Under the pieces are notes generated by a model, which saw only the letters and a program-made list of their open reading frames with translations, did no database searches and had not been told where the DNA came from. A program made the position numbers and the translations under genes. From Saccharina japonica (lineage: Eukaryota > Sar > Phaeophyceae > Laminariales > Laminariaceae): 64,000 bases of DNA. Below, piece by piece: positions 1 to 11,992 of the stretch. How positions within the stretch are numbered: the stretch's first letter is position 1; every line of letters starts with the position of its first letter. The DNA lies in contig MEHQ01004506.1 in NCBI GenBank assembly GCA_008828725.1, positions 1 through 64,000 of the forward strand, given 5' to 3'.

Positions 1-915
1 GGCGGTCAATCTAACCTCTCTCCCTCTCTGGCTAGGGGAGCGGGCAGGCCTTCTTTTTTTTTTTCGCGTGGTGCCAGTGCCGCGTAGGGCCTGCCTGCTC
101 CCTTTTCCCCTCCCTCCCTCCCTCGCTCGCTCTCTGTTCTCTGGCAGTCGTCATCGTCATGTACTTCCTGGGCCTGTGGGGGTGGGTCGTCGCGGGTCGT
201 CTTGTACTACCTGGGCCTGTGGGGGTGGGTCGTCGCGGGTCGTCTTGTTCTTCCTGGGGGGGCACGCTCAGGACGAAGACAGAACAGATAAGTTTGTGTG
301 CCCGGGTGTTTGGGTGTTTGGGTGTTTGGGTGTTTGGGTGTTTGGGTGTTTGGCTTGGGCTTGATCGTTCAGCGGCGGATAGGTGTGACCGTACCAAATA
401 CGAACATGTTTCGGCTGATTGATTGGTTTTTTGGTTTGGTTTCTTTTTTACCTTGTTGGTTCGATTACGCGGATACTGTGCTGTGGTCGTTTGGAGTGGT
501 CGTTTCGTGTAAAGGTAGGGCTGACTACTAACCCACCGCTGTCGAGTGGAAACGTACACCACGATATGCCAGCTAAGGTTGTGTTGCTTAAATTGTTTTG
601 GCGTCTCCGTCGTGTCTTGTTGGGATTTTCAATCGTGTTGCGTGTTTTGTAGGCGTTACGAGTAGCGTGTTTGTGTTTTGGGGTCTGTAGCAGTGTTTGG
701 TATCTTTGTCTTGGCTGTGGCTTGGAGTCTAGGGGGAATCGAGAATTTTGCGCCTGAAATATTGAGCCATGCCCGTGTTTGATGGTTTTGCCTTGGAGTC
801 TAGGGGGAATGTAGAAATCTGCGCCTGAAATCTTGCGCCATGCTCGCGGTTTTGGTGAGAGTCTTGGAGTATAGAGTAGCGAGAAAGGCTTTTACCTAGA
901 GCCAAGACTCGCAAA
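1..915. repeat. Copy A of a ~1-kb satellite-like repeat unit
   Basis: This stretch matches 9137-10160 and, in part, 10170-11990. Shared blocks are a CT-rich head, a GGGTCGTCGCGGGTCGTC block, a stretch with GAGCGTTCAGCGG, and at 720-890 two to three units of a ~75-bp tandem repeat (CTTGGAGTCTAGGGGG followed by GCGCCTGAAATCTTGCGCC). A (GGGTGTTT)n run lies at about 305-350. No protein is convincingly encoded. The function is unknown. Confidence 0.75.
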
Positions 916-1219
916 CACAATTTTCCCGCGCGTCAATTATTATAATTTATAAAAGGTATATACGTGCGAGATGGAGCGGTGACATAGTGCCATTGCAGAT
1001 CGCTGGTCTCCCCCTCGAAATAGTAAAATAGGAATTGACCAATAGCTGTATGATTGCACGCTTGTCATAAATACGCCAGGAAACGTAGAGGTATCCCGTG
1101 TACTGCAGGCAGGTGCATGTAAGCCCTGGTTGGGACCAGCACAACCAAGGGGCATTTCCGATAGCCAAGGTAAAGCACAGGGGGCGCGAGTCTTTTCCCG
1201 GCGTATCGCAACGACCGCG
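916..1219. other. Unassigned intergenic DNA
   Basis: AT-rich at first, then mixed sequence. I see no gene, repeat family or RNA here. Confidence 0.5.
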
Positions 1220-1835
1220 CTCTTTGCCTGGTAGTGAGTTTTTATTGTTGTTGATGTTGCTGATTGTTGTTGCTCCTGATTATTGTTGTTATTGTTGTTG
1301 TATTTGCCCCTGATTATTGCTGTTGTTGTTACTCCTAATTATTGTTGTTGTCGGTGGTGGTGGTGGTGGTGGTTTTGGTGGTTATGGTGTTGGTTGTAGG
1401 TGGTGGTGGTTGTTACTTTCGCTGTTGTTGTTATTGGTCTTGATGTTTTTGTAAGCTGCTGTTGCTGATTGTTGTTGCTCCTGATTGGTGTTGTTGTTGT
1501 TGTTATTGTTGTTGTTACCCCTGATTATTGCTGTTGTTGTTACTCCTGATTATTGTTGTTGTTGGTGTTGGTGGTTTTGGTGGTTATGGTGTTGGTTGTA
1601 GGTGGTGGTGGTTGTTACTTTCACTGTTGTTGTTATTGGTCTTGATGTTTTTGTAAGCTGCTGCTGCTGATTGTTGTTGCTCCTGATTGGTGTTGTTGTT
1701 GTTATTGTTGTTACCCCTGATTATTGCTGTTGTTGTTACTCCTGATTATTGTTGATGGTGGTGTTGGTGGTGTTGGTGGTGATGGTCACTTTTTCTGTTG
1801 TTGTTATTGGTGTTGATGCTGTTGTAAGCGCATAC
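1220..1835. repeat. GTT-rich tandem repeat, ~200-bp period, three units
   Basis: The stretch is dominated by GTT/TGT trinucleotides. A higher-order period of about 200 bp is visible because the block beginning TGCTGATTGTTGTTGCTCC recurs near 1255, 1460 and 1662, each time followed by a GGT-rich segment and CTGTTGTTGTTATTGG. No coding capacity is supported. Confidence 0.8.
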
Positions 1836-3920
1836 CGTCTAGAGCATCGCGTGGTTGACCTGCCTCAAGCCAGCCAGCGGGAGTCGCGGGGGGGGGTGTT
1901 ACGGTGATTCACTGGGCAAGTATCGGTGGATTGGGGATGGGGGTTACGGTTAGTGCTTGGTAAGTAGAGTTCGGGCAATGATGAACCAGCCCCGCGCAAG
2001 GACGGCTTCCGTGCAGATTCAAGAACACGGCCGGTCCCCGCGGGGAGTCTCAATCTCTTGAGAATGTGACTCTGAGCCCCACGACGGTGTCTAAGATGCC
2101 GCCCCGCTCTACTGACTAACGGAGAAGACAAGAAGAGCCATGAGGAGATGGAGCGAATGTACGGCAGGGGGACAACGCGAATGCAAGTGGCTTATGTACA
2201 ACTCTCGGTAAGCTTTAAGTGTACACGCCAAGGGGTAAAGTGATGACCCCGTCTTGACGTTCGGATTGTATAGGGTAATCCCCCTTTTTGGTTTGTTGGG
2301 CCTTGAGCCGATTTTCTGCGGTCAGCTGGCGTAAAAATCCCGGTATACAGTTTTATGGCGATTTCGTCAGGAAAACGGACATACACATGCTGTGCACTTT
2401 TCGACTTTACGTTATAGAAGACCCTATCAACAGGTAAACCGGGGGAAAACCATGACGAACACCGAGTTTGATTGTCTGGAAACCCCGCTACTCCTTGGCT
2501 ATGCTGGCAATTATCAAGTTTATAACACATGCCCGTGTCTGATTGAGAGTACGCTTACCGTTGATAGTCGGAGGGCGTTGTGAAATATGCGCCAGAATCT
2601 CGCACCACGTGGCCGTGTTTTGGGGAGAGCCTGTTGGTATTTCGAATTTAGGGGGGCACCGTGAAATCTGCGTCCGCTTCATTGTGCGCCGCAGAAGGCC
2701 GCTCCCTGCTTGGTGCCTGCCGGGAAGACATTTTTTTCTTATATTTACGTGCAAGCACTCTTGACAATTTGCGGCTTACCGGCTTCTTATACCGTGTGGT
2801 AGGCCCCAAAAATGACCCCAAAATATTATCACCTGCTGTGAAACAGACCCAAAACTTATGTATCGCCTATACACGGCGAAAACAATCTCGCAGTTTTTTT
2901 CGGCCTGCAGAGAGAAAAGGCATAGGGCTAGGGATGGTGTACATCAACTCTTTTTCGGGGTTGGTTTGATTGTTAATCAGTTTTGTCCAGGTCGGGCTGA
3001 CTTAATCATGAGTAATTAATTGATTAAAATCAACTCAATCAACTACACAATAATGATCATGGGGTAGTGATGGTTTTCAGCCGTTTATTTCACAGATTCC
3101 GGCGCGAGCTGCGCAAGCGAGACCTTGTTTCATGCACGGAGCCCTCTTGCCCCCTATGGTCATATGACTACGGCCGTGCACGACATGAGTACACCCCCAC
3201 CCATGTTTTCTGAAGTGTAGCGTACCGTACAATGCGACGGTAGTTTGTGCAGCAACAATAGTGTTCCACAACGAAAGCAAGGCGTCGGAAGTACTCTCAG
3301 TATGCCTCGTGAATGCCCTGCTTGGTACGCACCCCGGTATGTTGGCACCATTCGCGTGCTAACGATGCCACCAATTTCGTACATGCTAGATTTCCTGCAT
3401 CCTTCATCGCGTTGCAAGCAGTATTGATAGTTACAACACACGACCTAGTGGGTAAATAGCACCGTAAAGAGCGTTTTGAGTTCGCACACAGGGGTGTGAC
3501 CGTTTCTCAGCGCTCGATTTCTTCCAGAATGGGAAGGTTTCCGATACAAAACAAGGATGTCGTCGGAAATATCTGATCGAGAGCCCTTGAGAAAATATCG
3601 TGTTCGACTTTAAGCCCCCATAACATACCTTTATCGAGAAAAGAGCGTTGAAAAATGGTAGCACCCCTTGTTGTGCCAACTCAACGCTTCATGCACTTAT
3701 GAAGGAAAGTGATATCTCCCAACTCTTTCCCCGCCCAGACGGTTTGCCTGTCTTTGTAACGACAAAATCGCCTACGAAGAAGCTGCCGGCTGTACATACT
3801 AGTAGATCCCTTTTTTATTGCGCCTCAGGCACATTTTTTTACGGTGACGTCACAAAACCCCTCCTGTTTTTCGAAAATAATCAACTTAATTGTTATAAGG
3901 ATTTCCCTGGGCTGGGTAAT
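1836..3920. other. Intergenic DNA with one diverged satellite fragment
   Basis: No gene is recognised. At about 2575-2710 there is a diverged copy of the ~75-bp satellite unit (ATGCGCCAGAATCTCGCACC, then GGGGGGCACCGTGAAATCTG). At about 3150-3205 lies a short piece of the poly-C dispersed repeat (GGTCATATGACTACGGCC). AT-rich DNA with repeated ATCAAC motifs occupies 2960-3060. Confidence 0.5.
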
Positions 3921-3943
3921 CGATGGATCTTTTACCCCTATAG

Positions 3944-4012
3944 CTCAGCGGTAATACCCCCACATTTGGCGTCGTCGGCAGGACACGGGTTCGAATCTCA
4001 CTTCGAACGTTT
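3944..4012 (+). other. tRNA-like sequence (degenerate tRNA or SINE head)
   Basis: A TAGCTCAGCGGTA block (A-box-like) at about 3943 and GGGTTCGAATCTC (B-box-like) at about 3979 lie at tRNA-like spacing. The T-arm pairs only partly and I could not build a convincing acceptor stem, so this is more likely a tRNA-derived remnant than a working tRNA. The 17-bp string GGTAATACCCCCACATT occurs at about 3950 and again at about 4121. Confidence 0.35.
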
Positions 4013-4271
4013 CTTTTTTCAGAAACGCTTGCGCGTGCGTCCCCAAAAGACACGTCTCCCTGGTTCCCCAGGTATTGAAACGAAGCGGGTTGGTCAACGT
4101 ACGGCCGTATACGGTACCAGAGGTAATACCCCCACATTAATCAAGATTAAGTTCAATAATCAACTAATCATGACTAGTTGATATATAATCAACCGCAATC
4201 AACAACGATACGTATAAACTACACGAGATTAAAATCAATCGCCAAAAATAATCATAATCAACACGTGATTA
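4013..4271. other. AT-rich spacer with ATCAAC motifs
   Basis: From about 4135 to 4265 the sequence is AT-rich with many AATCAA/ATCAAC words, resembling 2960-3060. No gene is seen. Confidence 0.5.
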
Positions 4272-5561
4272 CTACAGTATTCTTTTACGCTGCCAACGAT
4301 CATTCAATGTAAGTATTGGATTGGATGAGGCCTCCTGCTCCGAAGCAGGGGGGCTCGCCCGGGATAAACTCCGCGCTGAGTGCGCTCTCAGCGCGGCGCT
4401 CATCCTGGGAATTGAAATGACCGAGCAGAAAAAGACTACTAAGCCTGTAGGGTGGGTGGGAAGGTCTGTATTTTTCCTATGCCTATTATCCTCTTCTCGC
4501 AGGAGAATTAGGCTTGGACGAAGTGATCGTCTCCGGCATACAGTCTCTGAGTAATTCGGACCAAATCTGGATTTCATCTTTGTTTGTGCCAAACTGGATT
4601 CAGTTGATTGGGTAACGATTTTACTACAGTATTATTTACGCTGCCAACGATCATTCAATGTAACGTATTGATTGGATGAGGCCTACCTGCCTCCGGTCGG
4701 TGGTCCTACCCATACTTCCTTGCGTTTCTTAGTTCGTCCTCGGCCACCTTNCCGGGGCTGCGTTGTCTCACCCAAACTTGTTCGTACTTATGTGTGTAGT
4801 ATATGTTAGGCGTACTTCGGCGTGCCTGCGGATAAAGCAGACTCAACCGCTGCAGACGGTGACGGCTCGCCGCGGACGCTTAGTCATGGTCCTGTTTCGT
4901 GCTTGCCGGTTTGACCAGTGTACAAGTGGTCCACCGGGTGTAGAAATTCGTTACTTTCTCTGTTTCCCCCCTGCCGCTCCTTCGTGATCTCGCCAACGGT
5001 CGTATTCGCCAACGACTTGCTCCCTGAGCCTCCTACGCTCAAGGGGTGCGGGTGGTCGGGCATTCGCACCGCCGCCGGTGCCCCTATACGCCGCCTGTTT
5101 CCTCGTCGGCCAGTGCTTACCCTTGCGGCTGGGCGTCAGGATGTCGCCTATAGAGAGTAAGCAACCCGTGATACCGGCATACGTGTGTATGCTCGCTGCA
5201 GTTGATCGTCGCCCCACCTCACACACACCCGAGTGTGGTGAACACGAACTTCTCGGCGTCAAGAGGAGTCGTCCCGGCTTTATACGGGTATTCTCACAAC
5301 ATGCCCGCAGATATCGGCGATATATATTATAAATATGTACATACTGGTATTATTATTGTTTTGTTTCTTTAGACGCTAACCCCTCAAGTGTCGTGAAATT
5401 CGACGCCAGGAAGGCCAGATCTTGTCCTATCCGTCCGTGTGAGTATACATCACGCCTGGCACGCACTGTTCTCTATACATTGCCCCGGAATCCCATACTG
5501 GGACACATCGATGCCTTTCCACCAAGTGATAATACGTCGGCGTGTACCAGTGTGGTGGGTG
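4272..5561 (+). mobile_element. ~1.3-kb dispersed element, copy 1
   Basis: Nearly the whole stretch matches 12381-13671 at high identity with small indels. It starts CTACAGTATTC and ends around GTACCAGTGTGGTG. The first ~60 bp (CTACAGTATTC to GGATGAGGCCTC) is repeated about 350 bp further in, at about 4622. A 10-bp perfect stem (CCGCGCTGAG, TGCG loop region, CTCAGCGCGG) lies near 4369. The doubled head (AAGTATTGGATTG, then GAGGCCTC, then CACCCATACTTC-like sequence) is shared with the tyrosine-recombinase element at 59.8-61.7 kb, so this is probably a non-autonomous relative. No intact protein is seen. Confidence 0.75.
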
Positions 5562-6295
5562 AAAAGAAATCATAAAGGCACATAAAAAAAGATAAAGAGA
5601 CAGAATGCGGGCAGAGTTCGAAAAGCGATGGCGTGGAACGAAAAAGTGCTAAATCGGGGGCGTTTGTGCGAGTGAAAAAAAGCAATTTAAACAAATACCA
5701 AAGCCTAAAGTCGCAGATGATGATCCTAACAAAGATGCAAAGTAAAAACTATGATGAGTTAGATATAGAAGAACTAAGAAAAGGAAAAAGGAAGAAGACG
5801 CGATAGTGTTTTCTTTTTACATGACCGTCCGTGGTCTATATAAAGAGTAGTATAGACCGCGTGCGAACGTGCAAGAGATCGACTGAATGGGTTGTACTCA
5901 TTAAAAAGGCGAGAAGGAAAAAAAGAAGAGACAGGAAAGGTATAGATTATAGGAGTGTCTTTGGATGAGGAAAACAACCATAGGAGACACAAATATAGAG
6001 GACAGCAGGCAGTGTGGGGAGTCGGAGGTCGGAGTCGGCACGATCCGCAGTACCAGGAACAGTACGTATGTATGAAATTAAAGTGCCGACGGAACTTACA
6101 GATAGTTACGTACGAGTACTATATTGAAATTTTAGAGTACCGTTAGCAGGTATTACAATATTCATATACCAGGTATATATACGCGTGCAAACAAAAGGTT
6201 CGTTTTATGGTCCTCCTGCGGGTGGTACTGCTTGTACTTTCTGCGGTGCTTACAAGGCTAAGGCTATCATAAATCACACTATTAATAACAGCATA
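5562..6295. other. Unassigned A/G-rich intergenic DNA
   Basis: Purine-rich stretches at 5565-5960 and then unique-looking sequence. No exon, RNA or known repeat was found. Confidence 0.45.
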
Positions 6296-6420
6296 AGGCT
6301 GCAACGAACGGTTGCTCTGTTGTTGTTGTTGCTGTCGTTGTTGTTATTGTTGTTCATTTCTGGGTCGTTCCTGCTGTTGTTGGGTTGTTGAGTTGTTGTA
6401 GTTGTTGTTGGTGATGGTGG

Positions 6421-6457
<37 letters not shown>

Positions 6458-6475
6458 GCTGCTGCTGCTGCCGCC
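6296..6475. repeat. GTT/CTG microsatellite
   Basis: An irregular GTT-rich stretch leads into (GTT)n and then (GCT)n at 6418-6472. The long open frames over it are a by-product of the triplet repeat. Confidence 0.85.
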
Positions 6476-7829
6476 GCATGTGTGCGTTTTTGCGCCCTCG
6501 CTTCAGCTGTACCAGGTACAGCGGCATACGAGTGTATCATACGTACGAGTAGCGCTGGAGAGAGAGAGGTCACCAACCAGTGGCCAGCGAGAAGCAAAGC
6601 CCGCTGCCATGGCAGCCAGCTTCAATTGGCGTCTGGCTACCTGTAACAACAGCTAGGGTGGTATATACCGGTATGTACCGCCCGTTGTGCTACACTAAGG
6701 ACTGTGTATCAGGTACCACGTGTACCACATCATATCATACACGAGTAGTAGGTACCTGGTACAGCAGTAGTAGTGCCGGAAGCATCGAAGATGTACTCTA
6801 CGATGTAAACCAGTTTATGTTACGTGTATCACACATGTACTGCTGTTGTACGGCCTTCTGCCGCGTTGCTTCTGTATTGCTGTATTGTGGGCTCGCTCTC
6901 TTGCTTCACGTTGGGGCTGCTTGAATCACGTGCAAAGTGTGGTGGTGCCGGTAGGATGGTACCGTCCGTTGTGGTATGACAGCATGCCATGCTATGCATA
7001 AGCACTATATATGAAGAATGTCGAACGTAGATGTAGTCCACTTCGCGTGATACATTCCTTCTGCCGCGTTGCTTCTGGATTGTGGGCTCGCTTGCTCCAA
7101 GTTGGGGCTGCTTGAATGACGTGCAATGGGTTGTGGTATGCATACTATGGGCTACCAGCTACCAGGTGTGTAGCGTCATATAGCCCATACCTCAGGTACG
7201 AGTACATAATAAATGAGATGACGGTATGTTGTGGCACATATGATACGTATATACGAGTATGGACATCACGACATATTTATATATTACACATTAGTGAGAA
7301 AGCCCAATCGTGATTACACACAGATGAACGAAAGTACTCGAACATGTGCTCTACCAGGTAGGTTCCTTCTGCAGCGTTGCTTCTGTATTGTTGTGGGCTC
7401 GCTTGCTCGCGTGCTCCAGGTTGGGGCGTTGGGGGTGTATTTGCGCAACGTTTGGAATGTATGATATGTCTCGTTCCACTAAAAATATAACGATAAACTC
7501 AGTCGGATTTCTTGCCTGAAAACTTCAGCTCATGTTAATACCTGGTATATAGCTTGGTATATCGGCACCTGGTATATATCATAGGTACACAGCAGCTGGA
7601 CTCGCCATACTCTGCTGTTGGAAGTCGGAAGACTCAGACTCGCGAGCTGCACGACCTCGTACTCGTACATACCAGGTATGATAGAAGGTACCCGCAGGGT
7701 ACCCGAGGTCGTACGTATGCCCATATGCCCATGATAATCAAGCAAGAAGAGAACATCGGAACGAGAGCAAGAAGAAACAAGAACCAACGAACATTACGTA
7801 TGACATCATATTCTATTTTGTTGCTGCTT
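6476..7829. other. Intergenic DNA with three copies of an ~85-bp unit and many TACCAGGTA motifs
   Basis: A unit with GTTGCTTCTG, GTGGGCTCGCT and GGTTGGGGC-like blocks recurs at about 6855-6945, 7055-7140 and 7365-7432. The near-palindrome TACCAGGTA/TACCTGGTA occurs at about 6510, 6750, 7351, 7540 and 7668. If the 7832-8110 exon is real, this would be its downstream intron, but I see no further exon. Confidence 0.5.
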
Positions 7830-7831
7830 GC

Positions 7832-8110
7832 CTGGATCGATGTCTTGTCCACCTCGATTGCCAGGCTCTTTAGCGAGGACGCCAGGGCCACCAGCACGAT
7901 CCCGCAGACGCCCATCGAGAGAACATAGGCTGCGCCCGCCGCGCGCCGGTAGTTCTGGGATATGTACTTCGAGCTGTTGCTGTCGAATACGTTCTCATCA
8001 GGCCTTTCGACGTCTCGGAGTGAGTTGATGGAATTGGTCGCCGCAGACAATGGTGCCTCCTGTGAGGACTTTTGCTGGATCGCGACGTCGTTTCTCGCCT
8101 CGTTCGCCAT
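7832..8110 (-). CDS. Putative first exon of an MFS-type membrane transporter (partial)
   Basis: Reading on the minus strand from an ATG at 8110, 93 codons stay open and show coding-like GC-rich composition. A hydrophilic N-terminal ~50 residues is followed by a helix-length hydrophobic segment (AAGAAYVLSMGVCGIVLVAL) and then ASSLKSLAIEVDKTS. A glycine-rich first membrane helix followed by a short polar loop is typical of the first helix of major facilitator transporters; that assignment is by resemblance only. The likely donor is CAG followed by GCAAGC at 7831-7830, a GC donor; the frame continues for a while without it. No exon carrying the other expected helices was found down to position 1, so the gene is either truncated or continues outside. 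An upstream in-frame ATG at 8224 exists. The start at 8110 is preferred because the residues before it look non-coding. Confidence 0.4.
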
Positions 8111-8584
8111 GGCTGTGACGTTGCAAGTACCAGGGCAGCACTGGTTGTGTCGTGTTCGCTGGCGTGCGCCGGTGTAGCGCCAACGGGACTCGCAGACAGG
8201 CTCGCCAAGAATCTTGGAATACAAAAATTACAGCAAAATATGAAATGTGGGTTTCCAAGCGAACAATGTGCATGTTTGTCTGGGTTCTGGGGCCGAGTAC
8301 AACCGTTGATCATGCGCTGAAGATCTCTTTGCTCCTCCTCTCTCCCAGTGTGGACACCCCCTCCGCCCCATTAGGGAGGACCGAAAGTGACTCAAGCACG
8401 CAGCGCACGCGCCGTCGCGCCTGATAGATTATCCTGACACCGGTCCGACCAAGGGACCGGTGAGGATCCTTTCGCACTTATTTATGACCGTGGGAGAAGA
8501 GAGCAGCACACAGCAAGCAGTGCAGGAGCATCACTTGGGGACGCGGGTACCCGCGACGGCATACAGGACCGGGCCCGAGGTCAA
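8111..8584. other. Upstream region of the putative MFS exon
   Basis: No gene was identified. A short perfect inverted repeat (ACCGGTCC, 7-base loop, GGACCGGT-like) lies near 8441-8463. It would be 5' of the minus-strand exon and could hold its promoter. Confidence 0.35.
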
Positions 8585-8869
8585 GCCAGTAGCGCATAGC
8601 GGTGGGTCGTCCACCGTGCGCTAATATCTTGCCCTGGGGTCCAACCCCGTACCGTCGCGGAGGGCGCTCGTCCCCAGGGATCGCTAAGCTCTCGTCGTGC
8701 GCTACTCTCGTACTCCCACATGACCAAAACCGTGTGGATCCTCACCGTTGCCGTTCCCTTTGTCGGTTTCAGGAGGTTATANCGGATCTGAGTTACGACT
8801 AGGGAGGAGAGAGAAAGGAAGGGCGAAGATAATAAATGGGATGGACAAAAAAAACAAAAAAACAAAAAA
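8585..8869 (+). mobile_element. SINE-like retroposon with A-rich tail
   Basis: The 3' part (GGATCTGAGTTACGACTAGG to AATAAATGGGATGGAC and an A-rich tail at 8846-8869) recurs at 28.26-28.36, 39.09-39.17, 45.30-45.38 and, inverted, 45.95-46.05 kb. Every copy ends in oligo-A directly after the same GGGATGGA-type end, as expected for retroposition. In this longest copy, TAGCGCATAGCGG at about 8591 and GGGGTCCAACCCC at about 8637 resemble pol III A and B boxes, suggesting a tRNA-derived head. Other copies diverge or are truncated 5' of the common tail. One ambiguous base occurs at 8781. Confidence 0.6.
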
Positions 8870-11800
8870 ATTGGGTGTTTGGGTGGGGGAGGCATCGTGA
8901 AATCCTGCGCCTAAATCCTGCGCCGTGCCTGGGTGTTAGTGTTTTGGTGTTTTGGTGTTGGAGTAGGGGAGGCATCCTGAAAACTCACGCCTTTAATCTG
9001 GCCGTGTGCCTGGGTGTTGGTGTTTGGCGTGTTTTGGTATTTTGGTGTTGGAGTACGGGAGGCATCGTGAAAACTAAGGCTTTAAATCTGGCGCCGTGCC
9101 TGGGTGTTTTTGTTTTGTTGGGGTGTTGGGATGGGCTCGTTCTGGTGGTCGGATGCCAACCTAACCTCTCTCCCTCTCTGGTTAGGGCAGCGGGGAGGCC
9201 CTATTTTTTTTGTTTTCATTTGCGTTAGTGCCACATAGGGCCTGCCTGCTTATTTGTCGCCTCCCTCCCTCCCTCCCTTGCTCGCTCTCTGGTTTCTGGC
9301 AGTCGTCATGTACTTCCTGGACCTGAGGAGGGGGTCGTCGCGGGTCGTCTGGTACTTCCTGGGTTGGGTGGCGGTCGTCATCGTCCCGCACTTCTCGGGC
9401 GATGCTCTAGATACTTGGGTGCTAGATAAGTTCTCGTGACGATGATGTGTTTGAGCGTTCAGCGGTCGTTATGTACGCTCGTATCAATTACGAGCTTGTT
9501 TCGGCTGTTTGGTTGGCTTCATTGTTTTTGGCTTTGTTTCTTTGTGTTGGTTGATTGGGCAGATACTGTACTGTGGTCGTTTCGAGTGGTCGTTTCTTGT
9601 GAGCGTAGGGCTGACCATGTACCGCCCGCCGTCCAACGCAGGTCTTGGCGAGTGAAGACGAAGACCAAGATATGCCAGCTAAGTTTGTGTTGCCTGTATT
9701 GGTTTGGCGTCTTTGTCGTGTCTTGTATGGGGTTTTGAGTTGTGCTGCGTGTTTGTAGGGGTTTCGAGTCGTGTGTTTTAGGTCTGTCGGAGTGTTTTGT
9801 GCTTTTTTCTTGGAGTCTAGGGGGCATCGAGAAATTTGCGCCTGAAATCTTGCGCCATGCCCTTGTTTTGTGGTTTCGTCTTGGAGTGCAGGGGGCATGT
9901 AGATTTTTGCGCCTGAAATCTGGCGCCATGCCCGCCATGTTTTCTGGTGGAGCTTAGGGTCTAGGGAGCATGTAGAAACTTGCACCTGAAATCTGGCGCT
10001 GTGCTTGCGGTTTTGGTGAGAGTCGTCTTGGAGTCTAGGGAGCACCTAGAAATCTGCGCCTGAAATGTTTGCGCCATGCCCGCCATGTTTTGTGGTTGAG
10101 TCTTGGAGCCTAGGGGGCATGAATAATTTGGCGCCTGAAATCTTGCGCCATGCCCGCCGTGTTTTGCTGTGAGGGAATAGGTCGTGAGCGAAGTTTGGCT
10201 GTAAGTCTAACAATAGGTGGGGCGGGCACGCCTGCCACACCAGGCGTGCTCGCTCCCGCCCCCCGTTCCGCTGTCGTCTGTTCTCTTGCGCAGCATCGTC
10301 CGGTACTTCCTGGGCTAAGTGGTGGTCATCATCGTCCTGTGTCTCCCGGGTGGGTCTCTGGACGCTTGGCTGCTAGGTAAGTGCCCGTGCCGATGATGGT
10401 TTTGAGCGTTCAGCGGCCGTTATGTATGGTCGTATCAATTACGAGTTTGTTTCGGCTGTTTTGTGTTGGTTTGAGCGTTCAGCGGCCGTTATGTATGGTC
10501 ATATCAGTTACGAGCTTGTTTCGACTGTTTGGTTGGCTTCATTGTTTTTGGGTTTGTTTTTTTTGTGTTGCTTTGATTGGGCAGATGCTGTGCTGTGGTC
10601 GCTTCGAGCGGTCGTTTCTTGTGAGCGTAGGGCTGACCACGTGCCGACCGCCGTCGAACGCAGGTCTTGGCGAGTGAAGACAAGGACCAAGATATGCCAG
10701 CTAAGTTTGTGTTGTTTGTATTGTTTCGGCGTCTCTGTCGTGTCTTGTAGGGGTTTTAGGTCGTGTTGCGTGTTTTGTAGGGGTTTCGAGTCGTGTGTTT
10801 TAGGTTTGTAGGAGTGTTTGGTGGTTTAGTCTTGGAGTCCAGGGGGCATCGAGAAATTTGCGCCTAAAATCTTGCGCCATGCTCGTGTTTTGTGGTTTTG
10901 TCTTGGAGTGTAGGGGGCATGTAAAAATTTGCGCCTGAAATCTGGCGCTGTGCTCGCGGTTTTGGTAAGAGTCGTCTTGGAGTGTAGGGGGCATGTAGAA
11001 ATTTGCGCCTGAAATCTTGCGCCATGCTCGCGGTTTTGGTGAGAATCGTCTTCGAGTCTAGGGGGCATGCATAATTTGGCGCCTGAAATCTTGCGCCATG
11101 CCCGCCGTGTTTTGCTGTGGGGGAATAGGTCGTGAGCGAAGTTTGGCTGTAAGTCTAACAATAGGTGGGGCGGGCACGCCTGCCACACTAGGCGTGCTCG
11201 CTCCCGCCCCCCGTCCCGCTGTCGTCTGTTCTCTTGCGCAGCATCGTCCGGTACTTTCTGGGCTGGGTGGTGGTCGTCATCGTCCTGTGTCTCTCGGGCG
11301 GGTCTCCGGACGCTTGGCTGCTAGGTAAATGCCAGTGCCGATGATGGTTTTGAGCGTTCAGCGGCGGTTACGTATGGTCGTATCAATTACGAGTTTGTTT
11401 CGGCTGTTTTGTGTTGGTTTGAGCGTCTAGCGGCCGTTACGTATGCTCGTATCAGTTACGACCTTGTTTCGACTGTTTGGCTGGCTTCTTTGTTTTTGGA
11501 TTTGGTTTTTGTGTCGCTTTGATGGGGCAGATATGGGGCAGATAATGTGCTGTGGTAGTTTCGAGTGCTCGTTTCTTGGAGCGTAGGGCTGACCACGTAC
11601 CGCCCGCCGTCCAACGCAAGTCTTGGCGAGTGAAGACGAAGACCAAGATATGCCAGCTTAGGTTATTTTGCTCGTATTGTTTTGGCGTCTTTGTCGTGTC
11701 TTGTAGAGGTTTTGAGTCATGTTGCGTGTTTTGTAGGAGTTTCGAGTCGTATTTTTGGGTCTGTGGGAGTGTTTGGTGGTTTTGTCTTGGAGTGTAGGCG

Positions 11801-11992
11801 GCATAAAATCTTGCGCCGTGCTCGCGGTTTTGGTGAAAGTCGTCTTGGAGTCTAGGGGGCATCGAGAAATTTGCGCCTGAAATCTTGCGCCATGCTCGCG
11901 GTTTCGGTGAGAGTCTTCTTGGAGTCTAGGGGGCATGCATAATTTGGCGCCTGAAATCTGGCGCCATGCCCGCCGTGTTTTGTTCTGAGGGA
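8870..11992. repeat. Satellite-like array: ~1-kb higher-order units with internal ~75-bp repeats
   Basis: The array holds at least three long units (about 9137-10160, 10170-11110, 11110-11990), with diverged short units at 8870-9130. Units 2 and 3 are very alike, sharing GAATAGGTCGTGAGCGAAG, CAATAGGTGGGGCGGGCACG and GAGCGTTCAGCGG blocks in the same order. Each long unit ends in several ~75-bp repeats built on CTTGGAGTCTAGGGGGCATG followed by GCGCCTGAAATCTTGCGCCA. A partial unit lies at 1-915. No protein is supported. It may be a satellite, or a non-autonomous element with an internal tandem array. Confidence 0.8.

Noticed and set aside
305-352. (GGGTGTTT)n run considered as a telomere variant
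   Set aside because: Part of the satellite-like unit, short and not at a chromosome-end context.
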